A stretch of DNA of 64,000 bases from Symsagittifera roscoffensis (Eukaryota > Xenacoelomorpha > Acoela > Convolutidae). The stretch spans positions 27,650,057 through 27,714,056 of the forward strand of contig NC_087070.1 of assembly GCF_963678635.1 (NCBI RefSeq). Reading direction: 5' to 3'. The stretch's first letter is position 1; the number at the start of each line of letters is the position of its first letter. The notes under the pieces were generated by a model, which searched no databases, was not told the origin of the DNA, and was given only the letters and a program-made list of their open reading frames with translations. Of this stretch, positions 41,821 through 52,578 are shown piece by piece. Both the position numbers and the translations under genes were made by a program.

Positions 41821-42555
41821 TTATCAGTTCATTGTCAATTAGCTTTCTCATGATTAGGCAGTAATTATTGCATTGATGCTACTGTCATGTGGTGTGCTAA
41901 AAAGAGAGGAAAGTGTCGAAGCTATTCCTTGGTGGACTCTTATCTAGATATCATGGTGTTTCGATTAAATTGGTGCTGATAAGCGATGGGAGCTTTGCCG
42001 CTAAATTGGAGTCAGTTCATCCTCATCTTGTGCTCAATATTAGTTGCATTAGATGATCATCAACACCACGGTACATATTGTCGTCCAGGAGATTGTCAAC
42101 ATAGAGGAAAATAATGAAGACGATACCGTGGAGGTGAGAATAGAACCAGCAGCCTGTAAGTATCTTTTTAAATCTAAAACACTGACGTGATAAAAAAAAC
42201 ACTGATGACTCGATTTGGTGACTCAATTTTATAGTGTCAACTTCTCGCGTCTCCCACAGACTTCCAGTCTGGCTATTACAGTGTATGAAATTGTAATATA
42301 CAGAAGCCATAACCCATTTAAAGAGGAGCAATATGAGCTATGTTGTTCAGCGGGCTTTTCGGGGCACAAAAAAACATGGTGACGACTCAACTGTTTTTCA
42401 TCAATTCGTTTGGGAACGCGGTGTTCCGAGTTGCTCCACTAGTTGATCAGTTCAAACGCCAGGTAGATCAATTGATATAAATCTTCAATGTCTTCCAAAG
42501 GGATTTGTTTATCAAAATTGAAACCGACGTGGAATCACAAGTAATAATTTCGTTT
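41821..42555. other. stretch without a supported gene
   Basis: Short frames on both strands (for example minus 42,023-42,331) have no conserved motif. It separates the minus-strand gene from the plus-strand SET gene and could hold its first exon or promoter; no TATA-like element stands out. Confidence 0.3.
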
Positions 42556-42611
42556 TTAATAGAACATCATCATAAATCTGGAACAGCCAAAGCGCTGTCT
42601 CGCAGGCAAGG

Positions 42612-43580
42612 TTGCGAAGCTTATGCCTTTTTCTACCAGCCCTACGTTTGAGATGCAAGTTGAAGAGGCAAGCTTCAGAAGTTCACCAGAAATTGGACGG
42701 ATACACCAATGAGGAAGTTCTGTTGGCAGTGCGATCCGGACAAGATTCTCAACGTTACGTTCGTCAGGTGCAGCGCGCACAGATCTTTGTTCAGCAGATG
42801 ACGACTTCCCATGAGCTGTCAAGTAAAGTTACAAAGTTTTACTCAAAGCAGAAGTGGGCAACCCATGACCTGAAGAAGGAGGTTGACCATGTGGCGAAGC
42901 TGCTCAATGATGGATCAAAGAGAAAGTTTCAGCCGCTTGAGAAAACCACAAGCCTGAAAAATACCGCCAACGACATTGAGAATTTTCTATATGAGGCTCA
43001 GGAAGAGTTGCAGAGTCGTGCATTGAACCAGAGCTGGGTCGGCATATGTGATGTGATATTTCCCATCTTTGGAAGAGGTACTTTATAATTTAAATTACTC
43101 GATAAATATAACCTACTAATCAAATTTCATTTTTGAATCAGTAATTTTTGAATCAGTTCATTTTTCAATCAGTGACTTTTTTCACTAAGTTCGATTGCTT
43201 TGCAATGGTACAAGAAAGATGACGTGTCGGTGGATTACCACGGCAAAGTAGTCACCAACATCAAAGCCGACCAGTACTGTCTCCAACCAGGAGTTCTAAG
43301 CGAATACGTATTGCAAATTGCTGGTCCTCCTAGGCGATTGATCGATGCTTCAAGTGAGGAGTGCCCGTTACTTGAATGGAACGTTTGCCTGGGTTGTTTA
43401 GCGAACCACGCCACCTAGAAGAAAAACAAGGCCAATTTGAAGATGGTAGAAGTTGTACTTTCCAGCATAGGTGACAGAATAGTCATCCTAAAAGCCAGGA
43501 GAGACATTGCACCTTTCGAGCAACTGCGATTTGACTATGGAGACAAAGTTGCTCAAGCGTTGTTTGACGACAGCAGTTAA
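42612..43580 (+). pseudogene. SET-domain histone methyltransferase-like gene, broken
   Basis: The first exon (to ~43,076, donor GTACTT) encodes a helical charged region (HDLKKEVDHVAKLLNDGSK, FLYEAQEELQSRA) ending with IFGRG, the start of a SET domain. The second (from ~43,190) has WYKKDDVSVDYHGKVV, a post-SET-type IDASSEEC, LANHAT where the catalytic NHS usually stands, and VILKARRDIAPFEQLRFDYGD with the conserved FDYG. SET enzymes add methyl groups to histone lysines using S-adenosylmethionine. Breaks: the exon join is one base out of frame, and TAG at 43,416 falls right after LANHAT, with the frame continuing to TAA at 43,578. The order resembles KMT5A/Set8-like SET domains, but the subfamily is uncertain. 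No gene in 43,581-43,887. Confidence 0.7.
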
Positions 43581-43887
43581 GTGGATTTTGGGTATTATAC
43601 AAAACTTTAAACTCGTTTCGTTTCGGGGAACGTTTTATCAGTTTTCGAATCAATTTACAATTTATAAGAGTGCGTATGTGTTCATGATCTTATATTTTAA
43701 TTCTGCTCTAATTTATGTTCAAATTTACTAATTAATTTTTCTAATAATAAACCCTGAATATATACAATTATGTGCATTTACTAAAAAATTGAGAAAATAA
43801 CGTGATTAGGAATGAATTAACATTAAAAAGTGAATGATCGAACTAAACTGAAAAATCTAAATAGCCGTTTTCAATCAAATATTCAAA

Positions 43888-44050
43888 ATATGAAAGGGTA
43901 TATCCACGAATTTGGTTAAGTAAAGGTTTAACATTTGTTCATGGATTCCACAGACAATGGCTAAGTATTTGTTCGTAACTTCCGCATTCGTTGTTCTAGC
44001 TTGCCATTGTTCAAGCTGGCTAGTGCTGGATATCTCACTTACAATCTGCG
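43888..44050. repeat. dispersed repeat, copy 1
   Basis: Shares TTTGTTCATGGATTCCACAG, ACAATGGCTAAG and CCGCATTCGTTGTTCTAGCT with 46,686-46,800, same orientation, 2.8 kb apart. It contains GGATTCCAC and TTCCGCATT words like the GGAATCC minisatellites, so it may be a distant member. The two copies flank the Gypsy fragment and the SIM-bearing ORF. Confidence 0.7.
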
Positions 44051-44227
44051 GAATCAATAAAAACAAACTGTCGCGCTCTAATATAAATTTATTAGTAAAT
44101 ATTACGTGAGATCATAAAAGCCATTGTCGCCCAAAAATGTTACAAGGCGAGTGATCGACGCTTCAAGTTGATCGACTAAGAAATTGAGAGAATAACATGA
44201 TTAAGAATGAATTACGAATGCCGTAAT

Positions 44228-44753
44228 CTAAAGCAACATTAAAAAGTGATTGATCGACCGATGGTCGATATGAACCATACTTAGCACGTATCTAATTACT
44301 AAAGCTTGTGGTACGTCCTGATCTATCGACGATATTTCGCTCCCGGAATCTTGCTCTGCGACTATGATGGGTGTTTTACCGGTGGGAGACTTCCGCGATG
44401 TCTGAACGCACCCCAATTTCGCGAGGGGAATGAGGACATCAGAGGGTGACCAGCACATGAAAGCAGGCGGTCTGATTGTAGATCTGGGCTGGCTGGCAAC
44501 AGGTGCGTTTCCTCTGGTGTGTTTTCCAGCAATATTGGGTCTAGAGCGGATCCGATGGACGATGGTCCAGGTAGACTGCTGTCTTGAGACGATTTCTGAG
44601 GGGAATCCGGAATGACGATAACTTCTGTTGACGAATTTGTGGTCATTTCTATGAGCGTCGGGTTTCCGCCAGTCAACTTCCCACTGGTCGTCTTTTTCTG
44701 AGGGTTGGCTCTGGTTGACTTCTGGGGAGGCGACGATTTCCTCTTTTCCATCT
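44228..44753 (-). pseudogene. disordered protein exon with SUMO-interaction-like motif, unassigned
   Basis: An ATG at 44,749-44,751 follows an ATTTTAG acceptor-like site. The frame is basic at first (MEKRKSSPPQKSTR), then has TEVIVIPDSPQK: a V-I-V-I core followed by acidic/Ser residues, as in SUMO-interacting motifs. Ser/Pro/Leu-rich sequence follows to ~44,440. From there the better reading is in a second frame (SDVLIPLAKLGCVQTSRKSP, DSGSEISSIDQD), to TAA at 44,228, so a frame change lies near 44,440. A nuclear, SUMO-binding role is only an inference from the motif. Confidence 0.45.
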
Positions 44754-44842
44754 AAAATATGTCCATTTTCCAAAGAGACCGAGAGGTTCGAAGAATCAAC
44801 AATCGCCTCTTTAAATGGATTAAAATACAACTCTCCAATACA

Positions 44843-45150
44843 TTAAAAAAGGTTAACTCCAGCAGTGGCCAATTTCGCTAGAGAAGGTCGTTTCTGATTA
44901 GGGATTGTCAGTGGGATGTCCGAGTCTGAGGAGAAGATTGGGGTTGCTCGACTTCCATGGGTAATCTTTGCCAGTGGGATGTCCGAGTCTGAGGAGAGGA
45001 TTGGGGTTGCTCGACTTCCTTGGATAACCTTTGCCAGTGGGTTGTCCGAGTCCAAGGAGGAGTTCATTACCGTGTCTTCGTATCCGTCCTCTGCTCCATC
45101 GTGTAGCTCCCAACTCTTTGCCTGGCAGTCTGATATGATTGACTTTTATT
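44843..45150 (-). CDS. exon with 23-residue tandem repeats, unassigned
   Basis: Minus-strand frame with an acidic start (ELHDGAEDGYEDTV) followed by three repeats of SSDSDIPLAKITHGSRATPI type (69-bp DNA repeat at ~44,905-45,062). It ends near a GGAGTTAACC donor-like site. The PLAK words recur in the neighbouring exon (VLIPLAKLG), so the two probably belong to one gene. The plus-strand frame across the repeat is a shadow. Confidence 0.45.
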
Positions 45151-45249
45151 GATCTAAACGATTATCAATATAGATCAGAAAGCGTTCAAAGGGCCGGCGA
45201 AATCTGAACTAATCGTTTATCGTTAATGAAAGTTCAGGTATTTGCTCAT

Positions 45250-45982
45250 ATGCTCCAATTCCAATAAAACATTAAGGTTCTTACCGGCTTTTGAACGTTT
45301 TTTTCAAGATTTGCCGTGGTGCTAAATTTCCCTATAAATTTGTGGCCACGATAAATTCAGCCAGAAACTTCATGCCAAACTGGCCTGGATGGTACTCGTG
45401 TAATATCGAACTGAATGCGCCTCGGGCTGCAGGTGGTATTACTATTTTATTGTCCAAGAAAAGTAGATCATCTCTGGTGTGCAGGTCCTTCTCATAATTT
45501 TTCATGTAGAATCCATGAGTTTCCAGTGGGCGTCCTGTCTTCAGTGTTGTGATTAGATCCCATAAGACTTTGTCATCCTTGGTCATTATTTGTAGTAAAT
45601 CCTTGGAGCAATAATTTTCTGGTATAATTGGGGAAGAAGGTAAAGATAAGTTAGCTTTGTAGCGTTTCAATAAGTTAAAGTGGTCATTGTTAAATAGGTT
45701 GTCTTTAAATTTCAAAACAATATTGCGTTCCTCTGTAACGGGGACCGATCGTTTAGCAGTCCAATCTGGGACAATTACTAAAGGGTACGAAAAATTCGAC
45801 AATGAATTTCCCGTGGTATTCAATCTTTTTGGTAGCAAACTATTGTTCAGCATTATGAAAAATAGTAGGGCCGAAAACGAAATGATTTTGTAGTTAAAAA
45901 GCGAATTATCTAGCGGTAAAAATAGCAGCAATAGTTCTATGATAAAATGAAGTTTAAGAGCTATTGATTTGATTTTGACCAA
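45250..45982 (-). mobile_element. Ty3/Gypsy retrotransposon fragment (integrase zinc-finger region)
   Basis: Minus-strand frame of 216 codons. Its end reads DLLFLDNKIVIPPAARGAFS, SILHEYHPGQFGMKFLAEF, the H-H-C-C region at the start of a Gypsy integrase. Just after it comes a stop and a decayed continuation (to ~45,250), where the C-C pair would lie. Upstream ~150 residues correspond to the RNase H-integrase linker and are weakly preserved. No LTRs, reverse transcriptase or core integrase are visible. A dead fragment between two host-like minus-strand coding regions. Nothing supported in 45,983-46,685. Confidence 0.75.
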
Positions 45983-46685
45983 TCAAATTGCTTGAATAAC
46001 TCGTTCCCGACGGGAAAAAGTAATTACAATTGAATTTACTGCGACCGACGGTCACTCGAATTTTATTTTATTTAAAATGGTAAAATTTTGCGAAGTCTAG
46101 TTTTTTTTCAACCGTGTAGGTTAGTAGAAAATAGATCAGTAGAGCTGGAATGTGAAAATTATTGCCATGATTACACTTGTAAAAACCATAGCCTCAACCA
46201 GAATCTACCACAAGGTTGAATGTCAACTTCCATAGGGAGCAACTGTGCAAATTGACATTGAACTTCGGCATAGGCTATGTTTTTGACGTTTGATCCCTCT
46301 AAAAAGTTGACGATAAACCTTATTTTAATAGCTTCAATATTGAACTTATGGAAGCTACCAATCAATTTGAATTTACATTCTTTGAATTCACGAATTATTT
46401 CGCAGTATGCGTAGTTTTAAACTTAAAACTACAATTAGTTGTCACTGTTAATCCATCCTATAATGAAACTGGAATCAATTCTTACAATAACAGCAAATAC
46501 ATAAATTTTTGCTTAGTGAAGTTAAACTAAACCAACAACATTGTTAAAAATTTTTTATCCCTAGGCATTTTGTTAATTATTTATGCAATTTAACTAATCA
46601 AATTATTTGGTTTCACAGTTTCAATTGGTTGCGTTAAGCCAAAAGCATGACTCATTTTGACACGGCTACCAAGATTTTAAATTCT

Positions 46686-46800
46686 AAAAGGGTATATCAC
46701 GAAGAGTAAGGATTTAAAATTTGTTCATGGATTCCACAGACAATGGTTAAGTCTTTGTTCGTATATTCCGCATTCGTTGTTCTAGCTATATTCTTTGCTC
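46686..46800. repeat. dispersed repeat, copy 2
   Basis: Second copy of the 43,888 repeat (GGATTCCACAGACAATGG, CCGCATTCGTTGTTCTAGCT). It ends where the C-terminal frame of the large minus-strand gene begins. Confidence 0.7.
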
Positions 46801-46815
46801 AATGCTGCTGGGTTA

Positions 46816-48540
46816 TCAAATTACGGATTTACAAATCAAAATGGCCATTTCAATCAAATCTTTAATTTCTACTGGATGGTAGCAGTGACAGTTTTTCTTG
46901 CCAGCTCTCTCGTTTCGTTTTTGCCCAGTATCACTAGATTCCAAATCAGTTGTTGACTCGTTTTTAGCTGCTCGGTTTTGCAACCGTTCCTCTGCAGTCA
47001 TCATTCCTTTGACTAATTTTTGTCATCTTTCAGCAGAAGAAAGCAGTTAGGTGTCCTGGAATGTCCCCGAAGAATAGTTTGAGCATTGTCTTTGGTTAGG
47101 ACAGTACCTCCTGAATCATGGATCCACTCTTCCACCATAGCTTGCGGTGCTAGATTCGGTTTTCTTTTCTTTCCCGCAACTGCTGCCGCTGTACATCCGA
47201 AAGTACCCAACACATAAAATTGCAAACGAGAAAGCAGCAGACTAGATTGACGCTTTTCACCGACGGCAAGTTTCGGAAATACTAGACTTTTTTGACATAT
47301 TTGTAAATACGGCGGCATAGGATTGGTTCCTCCCAAGACGTCTAGGGCATTGTTCAGAAAACTACGTGTGCACTTGCCAGATTTGATGAATTTGCAGAAT
47401 GAAAAAAAACATTTTGAGGAATAATAGGTCTTATTATGCAATCTTTCTCCGCCTCGCATTTTCCTACTTTGAAAAATCTTGTCCGCATGGTGGCTGCAGT
47501 TTTCGAGAGCTTCGCACAAATGTTCCCACGGACTTCGTATAAAATTGCTCACCACAAGTTGTGGCATTAGGAGTAATTTTAGTTTGTAGGGAGTCAATCC
47601 TTGTTCTCCAAAGATAAGCACTGAAACTTGATAGAAAATTTCAGCCCACTTTTTGTACTCTATAGCGGTAAAATCACCTCTTGCTCTTAGTAATTGCGTG
47701 CATTCATTCAAGCTTTTTCTCAAAAGTTCACTGGCATCTTTAGTGGTGATGAACCCGAGGGTTTTTCCAGGAATTTTTGTGACGAGACTCGGGTAGATGA
47801 CTTGTACCACTTTAACAGACTTAACGTACGTCACTGTATTTTCTTTGGGGTGAACATCAACTTCATTTTTTCATACTCCTTTGATGAAATGGAAAAATTT
47901 CTTCCTATCATCTCTTCCTTGTCAGCGATGACAGTCAGCGCACAGATTCCAGAAAGAGAGACTGCACCCACTTTGCCAGCTTTGTCTGTTCCTCCTATCG
48001 AGACAGTGGTGAAAAGAAAAATTGGCTTTTTGGCCCACCGTCTGGTCAAATTTTCCTCAAAGCGCTGAATGGCAAACTTTTCGTGAGGATGCTTATCATC
48101 GATTATTTTTTGTACCATTTTACGAAGATCTGTTTCCACACATCGAGTAATCATGTGGGTGCCATCTGGACAAACGCATCGAATGTCCTCGATGCTGACC
48201 AGTGACGTCTTGGGTAACTTTTTTTTCGAAATGGCACATTGAGTTCAGTTCTTTTACCAGTCTCTGGCTCGCAAGTTAGTGGACGGAATACTGTAGTGTG
48301 TTTTGAAAGATACAGTGGGAGCCACGAGACTGTATCAGATGACTGCTCATTAGAGACACCAATAACCAGCCGCAACAAAAATGGTGAATCGCCACTATAG
48401 GTCAGCTTTGCTCCTAACGGTCTTAGGGAGTTTGTTTGGCTGTACAACCAACCCGATTTTTGGTCGCCTGCTGTGGTGAGACCAACGTTCTGCTCCATAG
48501 CGTATCCGCTGTCTTTTCGATGGTACGCTGAATTTAATAA
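46816..48540 (-). pseudogene. large minus-strand coding block, unassigned, possible BRCT-like C-terminus
   Basis: Minus direction: AYHRKDSGYAMEQNVGLTT after an ATTCAG acceptor at 48,541, to ~48,225. A frame change follows, then KTSLVSIEDIRCVCPDGTH to KKPIFLFTTVSIGG. A second change lies near 47,836, then a 273-codon frame (TLGFITTKDASELLRKSL, SPWEHLCEALENCSHHADK, MRGGERLHNKTYY, FYVLGTFG, MVEEWIHDSGGTVLTKDNA, TPNCFLLLKDD). A third change near 47,017 leads to a basic tail ending at 46,816. The FYVLGTFG...GG.VLT pattern resembles a BRCT fold's first strand and GG turn; this is tentative. All three breaks fall at A runs. It likely spans several exons with the two blocks upstream. Confidence 0.5.
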
Positions 48541-48862
48541 CAAAATTAATCAAAGGGGTACGTACATTCATAAATTTGAACTCTCAGTGTTTTAAGCCTT
48601 GGCTGAGGATTCTATTAACAATGATTAACTATTTGCTCTTAAATTCCGCACTGGCTTTTGTCCGTACGCAGAAATATTTTGCGCTCTGCTCCATTTGATA
48701 AATTTTATTTTTTGAAAGATAGTACTGCGTGGAGCCAAAGTGCCTGATTTAGTTAAAGAGCAAATAAAGTTAACCATACTGACTATATATAACATAAAAG
48801 TGATGCCGAGACTAATAATCTTGAGAGATGTTTTTCCAAAACAAAATTGAATTACCTGCGAA

Positions 48863-49345
48863 TCAGAAAACGCTGCTAGTCGACTGTACACTAATGTTGA
48901 CATCGAGGAGCCTGAACGCGAGCCTGGTAACCTCCACACCACCAATCTCACAGCTGTCTCCCCAGATATCCACGCGTTATCATTGAAGCTCCGTCGTTTT
49001 CAGTGAAAGAAACGCAACTGCTTTGACGCAAGAAACTAGGTTACTTCTAAATCCAGAAAATGTTTTCTCGCGCTTACAGAAGTTTGTAAAGTGAACCACT
49101 ATCTCGGCGGTTGCTCGACGAACGTGACTAGGAGAAAGAACGAATGATTTAAAGCCTGTAATTTCAAGCCGAGATCGAATAGTGTTGATAATACCGTCAC
49201 CGTTTCCGGTTTTTGTCGCCTTAGCCAAAGCGTACTTGAAATCTTCCGAAGATCCCCGTTTCTTAAATAAGCGAGTAATTATAAAACGTATCGGAAAAGT
49301 AAATCTACCCTTTTTGCGACCACCTTTACCGCGTTTTTTTTTCTC
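48863..49345 (-). pseudogene. upstream exon of the large minus-strand gene, unassigned
   Basis: Basic start (KKRGKGGRKKGRFTFPIRF), SRLEITGFKSFVLSPSHVRR, then VVHFTNFCKREKTFSGF and CVKAVAFLSL. After a frame change near 48,990 it continues as NAWISGETAVRLVVWRLPGS and LVYSRLAAFSDSQ before a GTAATT donor at 48,862. Whether it joins the 48,540 acceptor directly is untested, but the intron of ~320 bp would have good ends. Confidence 0.4.
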
Positions 49346-49432
49346 TATGAGTCTTTTTCAGCTACTTCCATTAGTCTTTGGAGGCTAATTCTATGACATC
49401 CGACATAAAACAGAACTTGGCGCCAAAGTTAT

Positions 49433-50115
49433 TCAGATCCTTTTGGAGTGCACCATTCTTGTAGTTTCTCCAGTGCTCTCTTCCCAGTAGTGTTGCGAGG
49501 AATCACATGCTTCGAAAATTGAATCTGATGGTGCCTGTATAACGATACTGCTTGATGGTTCTGAGGGTGATGGAAGAGCTGATGGTTGTGAGATTGCTGT
49601 TTCTGTTGATGTCGGGTTTCTTGTTGAATTTCCTAATTGTTGTAAGGGCGGTGTCGATCTGTTCTGATGATTTATAACACTAAAAGGTGAGTATTCAAGT
49701 AGCATTGTTTCTGAAAAGAGAAACTTGACCAGGTTCCTCCGTTTTTCGTTCCTCAGTATTTCCTTGAAGCCCCGTAGAATTAACATCTGCATGATTCCTG
49801 CTGCTACTGCAATTGAATGACTGCGTTGCCCTGGTATTGCTATTTTTCGTAAAAGATCGTCAACTTCCAATGTAGTATCATCGACCATTTCTGAAACTAG
49901 TCTTTTCATATTTGTTCGATATTTGTTTGCCAATTCTTTTCGTCAAGAATTTTGGCGTCTACAAATTTTCGATCATTATCTGATGCTATCGAACAGCAAT
50001 TCCACATTTGTTGATCCATACTTTTCTCGGTCATCGAAGAGTCATTTTTTGTATCCGGCGAGTCGTTCAATTTATGTCGTTTTGTACGCGTCAGTTTGTG
50101 CGTCCGGTTTTGCAT
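49433..50115 (-). pseudogene. first visible exon of the large minus-strand gene, unassigned
   Basis: Minus direction: an N-terminal polar region (MQNRTHKLTRTKRHKLNDSP, KFVDAKILDEK), a one-base frame change near 49,928 at an A run, then NMKRLVSEMVDDTTLEVDDL, SIAVAAGIMQMLILRGFKEI, and a Ser/Pro/Thr-rich linker (~49,480-49,640). Looks like a nuclear protein with helical N-terminal region. Family unknown. Confidence 0.4.
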
Positions 50116-50379
50116 CTCGTTTATTTGACTGTCGATTCGTATGTCGGTTTGTTTGTCGGTACGTCGAGTGTCGTATCGGTTTTTGTCGATATTCCTGTCG
50201 GTTTTGTTTGTCGGAATTGTTTCAGGTGCAGTAAAGAATGAATTTAGAAGATTTTCAAACTGAATTTGAAAGAGGTGCAGTGATGAATGAATACAGGGGG
50301 TTACTTAGGTTATCCATATCCGTGGAATTACCAATTTGCTTAATTGGAAAATTTGGCCTACCCGGTTTGGCCAGACTTA

Positions 50380-50815
50380 TCGAATCAATAATGAAGCTTC
50401 ATAGCGTCATAATTGTTTCGATACTTTTTAAACCGTCAACTAAATTAGTCACTAATTGTCTCTTGAGTTTGATTAATTGGATTTTCAAGTGTTTAGATTT
50501 CATAATCCAAACGGTTATGGTAATCGGAGGAGATAAACCAACTGGTTATGGTAATCGGAGAAGATCATTAATTCTTGAATTACCCAGTTTAACTATACCG
50601 TGTGACTCTAGGTTATACCCTTTTTTCCTGTGATTTTTAACTTGGCCTAACCGACTTGGCCAAACTTGGGTTAAGCTTCAAAGCCAGCGGATAAACTTCA
50701 TAGCCAACTAGAGTCATAATGGTTTCAATTTTTTTAAGCCGTCAACTGAAAGAGTCACTAATTAGTGTTTCTCGAGTTTGATTATTTGGATTTTCAAGTG
50801 TTAGATTTCATAATT
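50380..50815. repeat. local duplication of ~150 bp
   Basis: Sequence at ~50,385-50,510 (CGTCATAATTGTTTCGAT, TAAACCGTCAACTAAA, GGATTTTCAAGTGTT) recurs at ~50,690-50,815 with substitutions. The plus-strand frame at 50,238-50,633 crosses the first copy and is not conserved in the second, so I do not call it a gene. Confidence 0.6.
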
Positions 50816-50984
50816 CGTGATTATTATACTCTCCTCGTATACGCTCCTCATTTTTCCTGCTTTCTTGAAAAAAATGTTTCATCTTCTAAAATATTTTTTT
50901 AACAGTAAACAAAACACTAATTATATCATCGTTTATGAATTGTATGTGTAGCCGTTTAGTTTATTAATCCACCCCAAATACGGA

Positions 50985-51290
50985 AACAGTCCGTTCAGTT
51001 TTGCAAAATCTCAAAATTGACCGGAGTTAATGGCGCCGTTCAGTCTATTTCTCATCCCAAATACTGAAGTATTCGTTCGTTCGAGGTTTGTAAAATGTCA
51101 AAATTTGACCGAAAGGAATGTGTGATGGCGCCGCGCAGTCTATTGCCCATCCTGAAAACTGGAATAGTTTGTTCTAGTTTTACAAAATCTCAAACGTTCT
51201 TGTTGCAGTTTAAATCAATCTCAGATACTGATCAGCTCGTTCCAATTTCGTTCCAGTTTCGTTCCAATTTACATTACAAATTTTAACTCA
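50985..51290. repeat. degenerate tandem repeats
   Basis: Three loose units of ~90-95 bp share CCGTTCAGT/CGCGCAGTCTATT, CATCCCAAATACTGAA and TTGTAAAATGTCAAAATTTGACC. The CCCAAATACTGA word links this to the minisatellite that follows. Confidence 0.6.
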
Positions 51291-51334
51291 ATGAGAAAAT
51301 ATCAATATAAACTGACAAGTTTTTTGCAGTTGCA

Positions 51335-51670
51335 AAATCCCAAATACTGACAAAGTCCCAATACTGACAAAATCCCAAATACTGACAAAATCCCAATTAC
51401 TGACAAAATCCCAAATACTGACAAAATCCCAATCACTGGCAAAATCCCAAATGCTGACAAAATCCCAAATACTGACAAAATCCCAATACTGACAAAATCC
51501 CAAATACTGACAAAATCCCAATTATTGACAAAATCCCAAATGCTGACAAACTCCCAAATATTAACAAAATCCCAATTACTGACAAAATCCCAAATACTGA
51601 CAAAATCCCAATTACTGACAAAATCCTAAGTACTGACAAAATCCCAAATATTGACAAAACCCCAATTACT
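51335..51670. repeat. 17-18-bp minisatellite, about 19 units
   Basis: Head-to-tail AAATCCCAAATACTGACA units, with variants CCCAATACTG, CCCAATTACTG and CCCAAATGCTG. The minus-strand frames here (repeating WDFVSI or GILSVF) are artefacts of the repeat length. Confidence 0.95.
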
Positions 51671-51689
51671 GAAAAAAAAATTCTGCGTT

Positions 51690-51816
51690 TGCAGAACTTT
51701 TCGTCAGTAATTGGGATTTTGTCAGTATTTGGGATTTAGCAGAACTGCAACGAGCTATAATCAGTATTTGGGATTTTGCAGAACTGCAACGAACTATAAT
51801 CAGTATTTGGGATTTT
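51690..51816. repeat. inverted copies of the minisatellite motif
   Basis: Three reverse-complement units (CAGTATTTGGGATTTT type), each followed by a GCAGAACTGCAACGA.CTATAAT spacer, face the preceding array. The two parts could fold into a long imperfect hairpin centred near 51,675. A run of nine G follows at 51,823. Confidence 0.85.
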
Positions 51817-51915
51817 AAAATGGGGGGGGGTAGTTAACAGTGTACAAAATTCAAGGGGGCAATTTAGGGGGATATATCTTTATAGGGTGATATTCCCCGG
51901 TTTGCGCCTTATGGT

Positions 51916-52307
51916 AGGCAACTCGGGTCACTACAAAGGTACCGCAGAGGGGTGAAATCTCCAAGGGCACTGCTCCAGGTACTGTTGGTACTACAGTTAC
52001 TACTCCAGAAAAGACAAGTACTATCAATGAACAAGGGCACTGCTTCAACAGCACTGCTCCAGGTACTGTTGGTATTACAGTTACCGCTCCAGAAGTGACA
52101 AGTACTACCGATGAACATACCTCGCATGTCACCCATCGGTGCGCCAAATTGCCCATCGGTGCGCCAGCTGCGCCAATTAGGATGGTACCACTTCCCGAGG
52201 TACCGAATGGACCGTGTCTGAGGCCAGACCCTTTTCCTCTTGTACCGTTTCACCCTTTCCCCTACCAGGCTCCATTTCGCAACTTCATCTGGTTGAAGCA
52301 GATCTGA
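51916..52307 (+). CDS. Thr/Pro-rich frame with internal repeat, unassigned
   Basis: Open from after TAG at ~51,915. Two repeats of TAPGTVGTTVTTPEKTST type (from ~51,968 and ~52,049), then a proline-rich stretch (PNGPCLRPDPFPLVPFHPFP) to TGA at 52,305. The overlapping minus-strand frames read the same DNA as V/L-rich sequence and seem less likely. It may be an upstream, disordered part of the JmjC gene. Confidence 0.35.
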
Positions 52308-52494
52308 AAACAGTTGAACGACTTCCTCTGGTGCGGATACAGAAATCGAAAGCTCTTCGAGAAAAACCGCAGAATTTTGCCGTGGTTTCAGGCACCTCTT
52401 GTAGCACGATTGCCAGCACTATTGTCAAGCAGCTCTTGTAGCAGATTGACATGTTACCTCCAATTGACCATGGCAAACTAAGAGAGAGACATTC
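52308..52494 (+). pseudogene. probable upstream exon of the JmjC gene
   Basis: Plus-strand frame reading TVERLPLVRIQKSKALREKP and SGTSCSTIASTIVKQLL, TAG at 52,439, then QIDMLPPIDHGKLRERH up to a strong GTAAGT donor at 52,495. The TAG interrupts an otherwise smooth frame. The phase at the donor does not join cleanly to the 52,579 acceptor, so an exon boundary or one more break is unresolved. Confidence 0.4.
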
Positions 52495-52578
52495 GTAAGT
52501 AAGCATCTGAATCTAAACCTAAAACTAGCTCAAAATCATTATAATTAAATTTCGATCATCTTTTTTGGGTATTTTGTT

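Noticed and set aside
50238-50633. 131-codon plus-strand ORF
   Set aside because: It runs through a ~150-bp local duplication whose second copy does not keep the frame, and it is I/L-rich with no motif.
51288-51657. Minus-strand ORFs with repeating WDFVSI or GILSVF
   Set aside because: Pure by-product of the 17-18-bp minisatellite read in two frames.
51335-51670. CRISPR-like array
   Set aside because: The units are directly adjacent, with no unique spacers of constant length, so this is a simple minisatellite in a eukaryotic genome.
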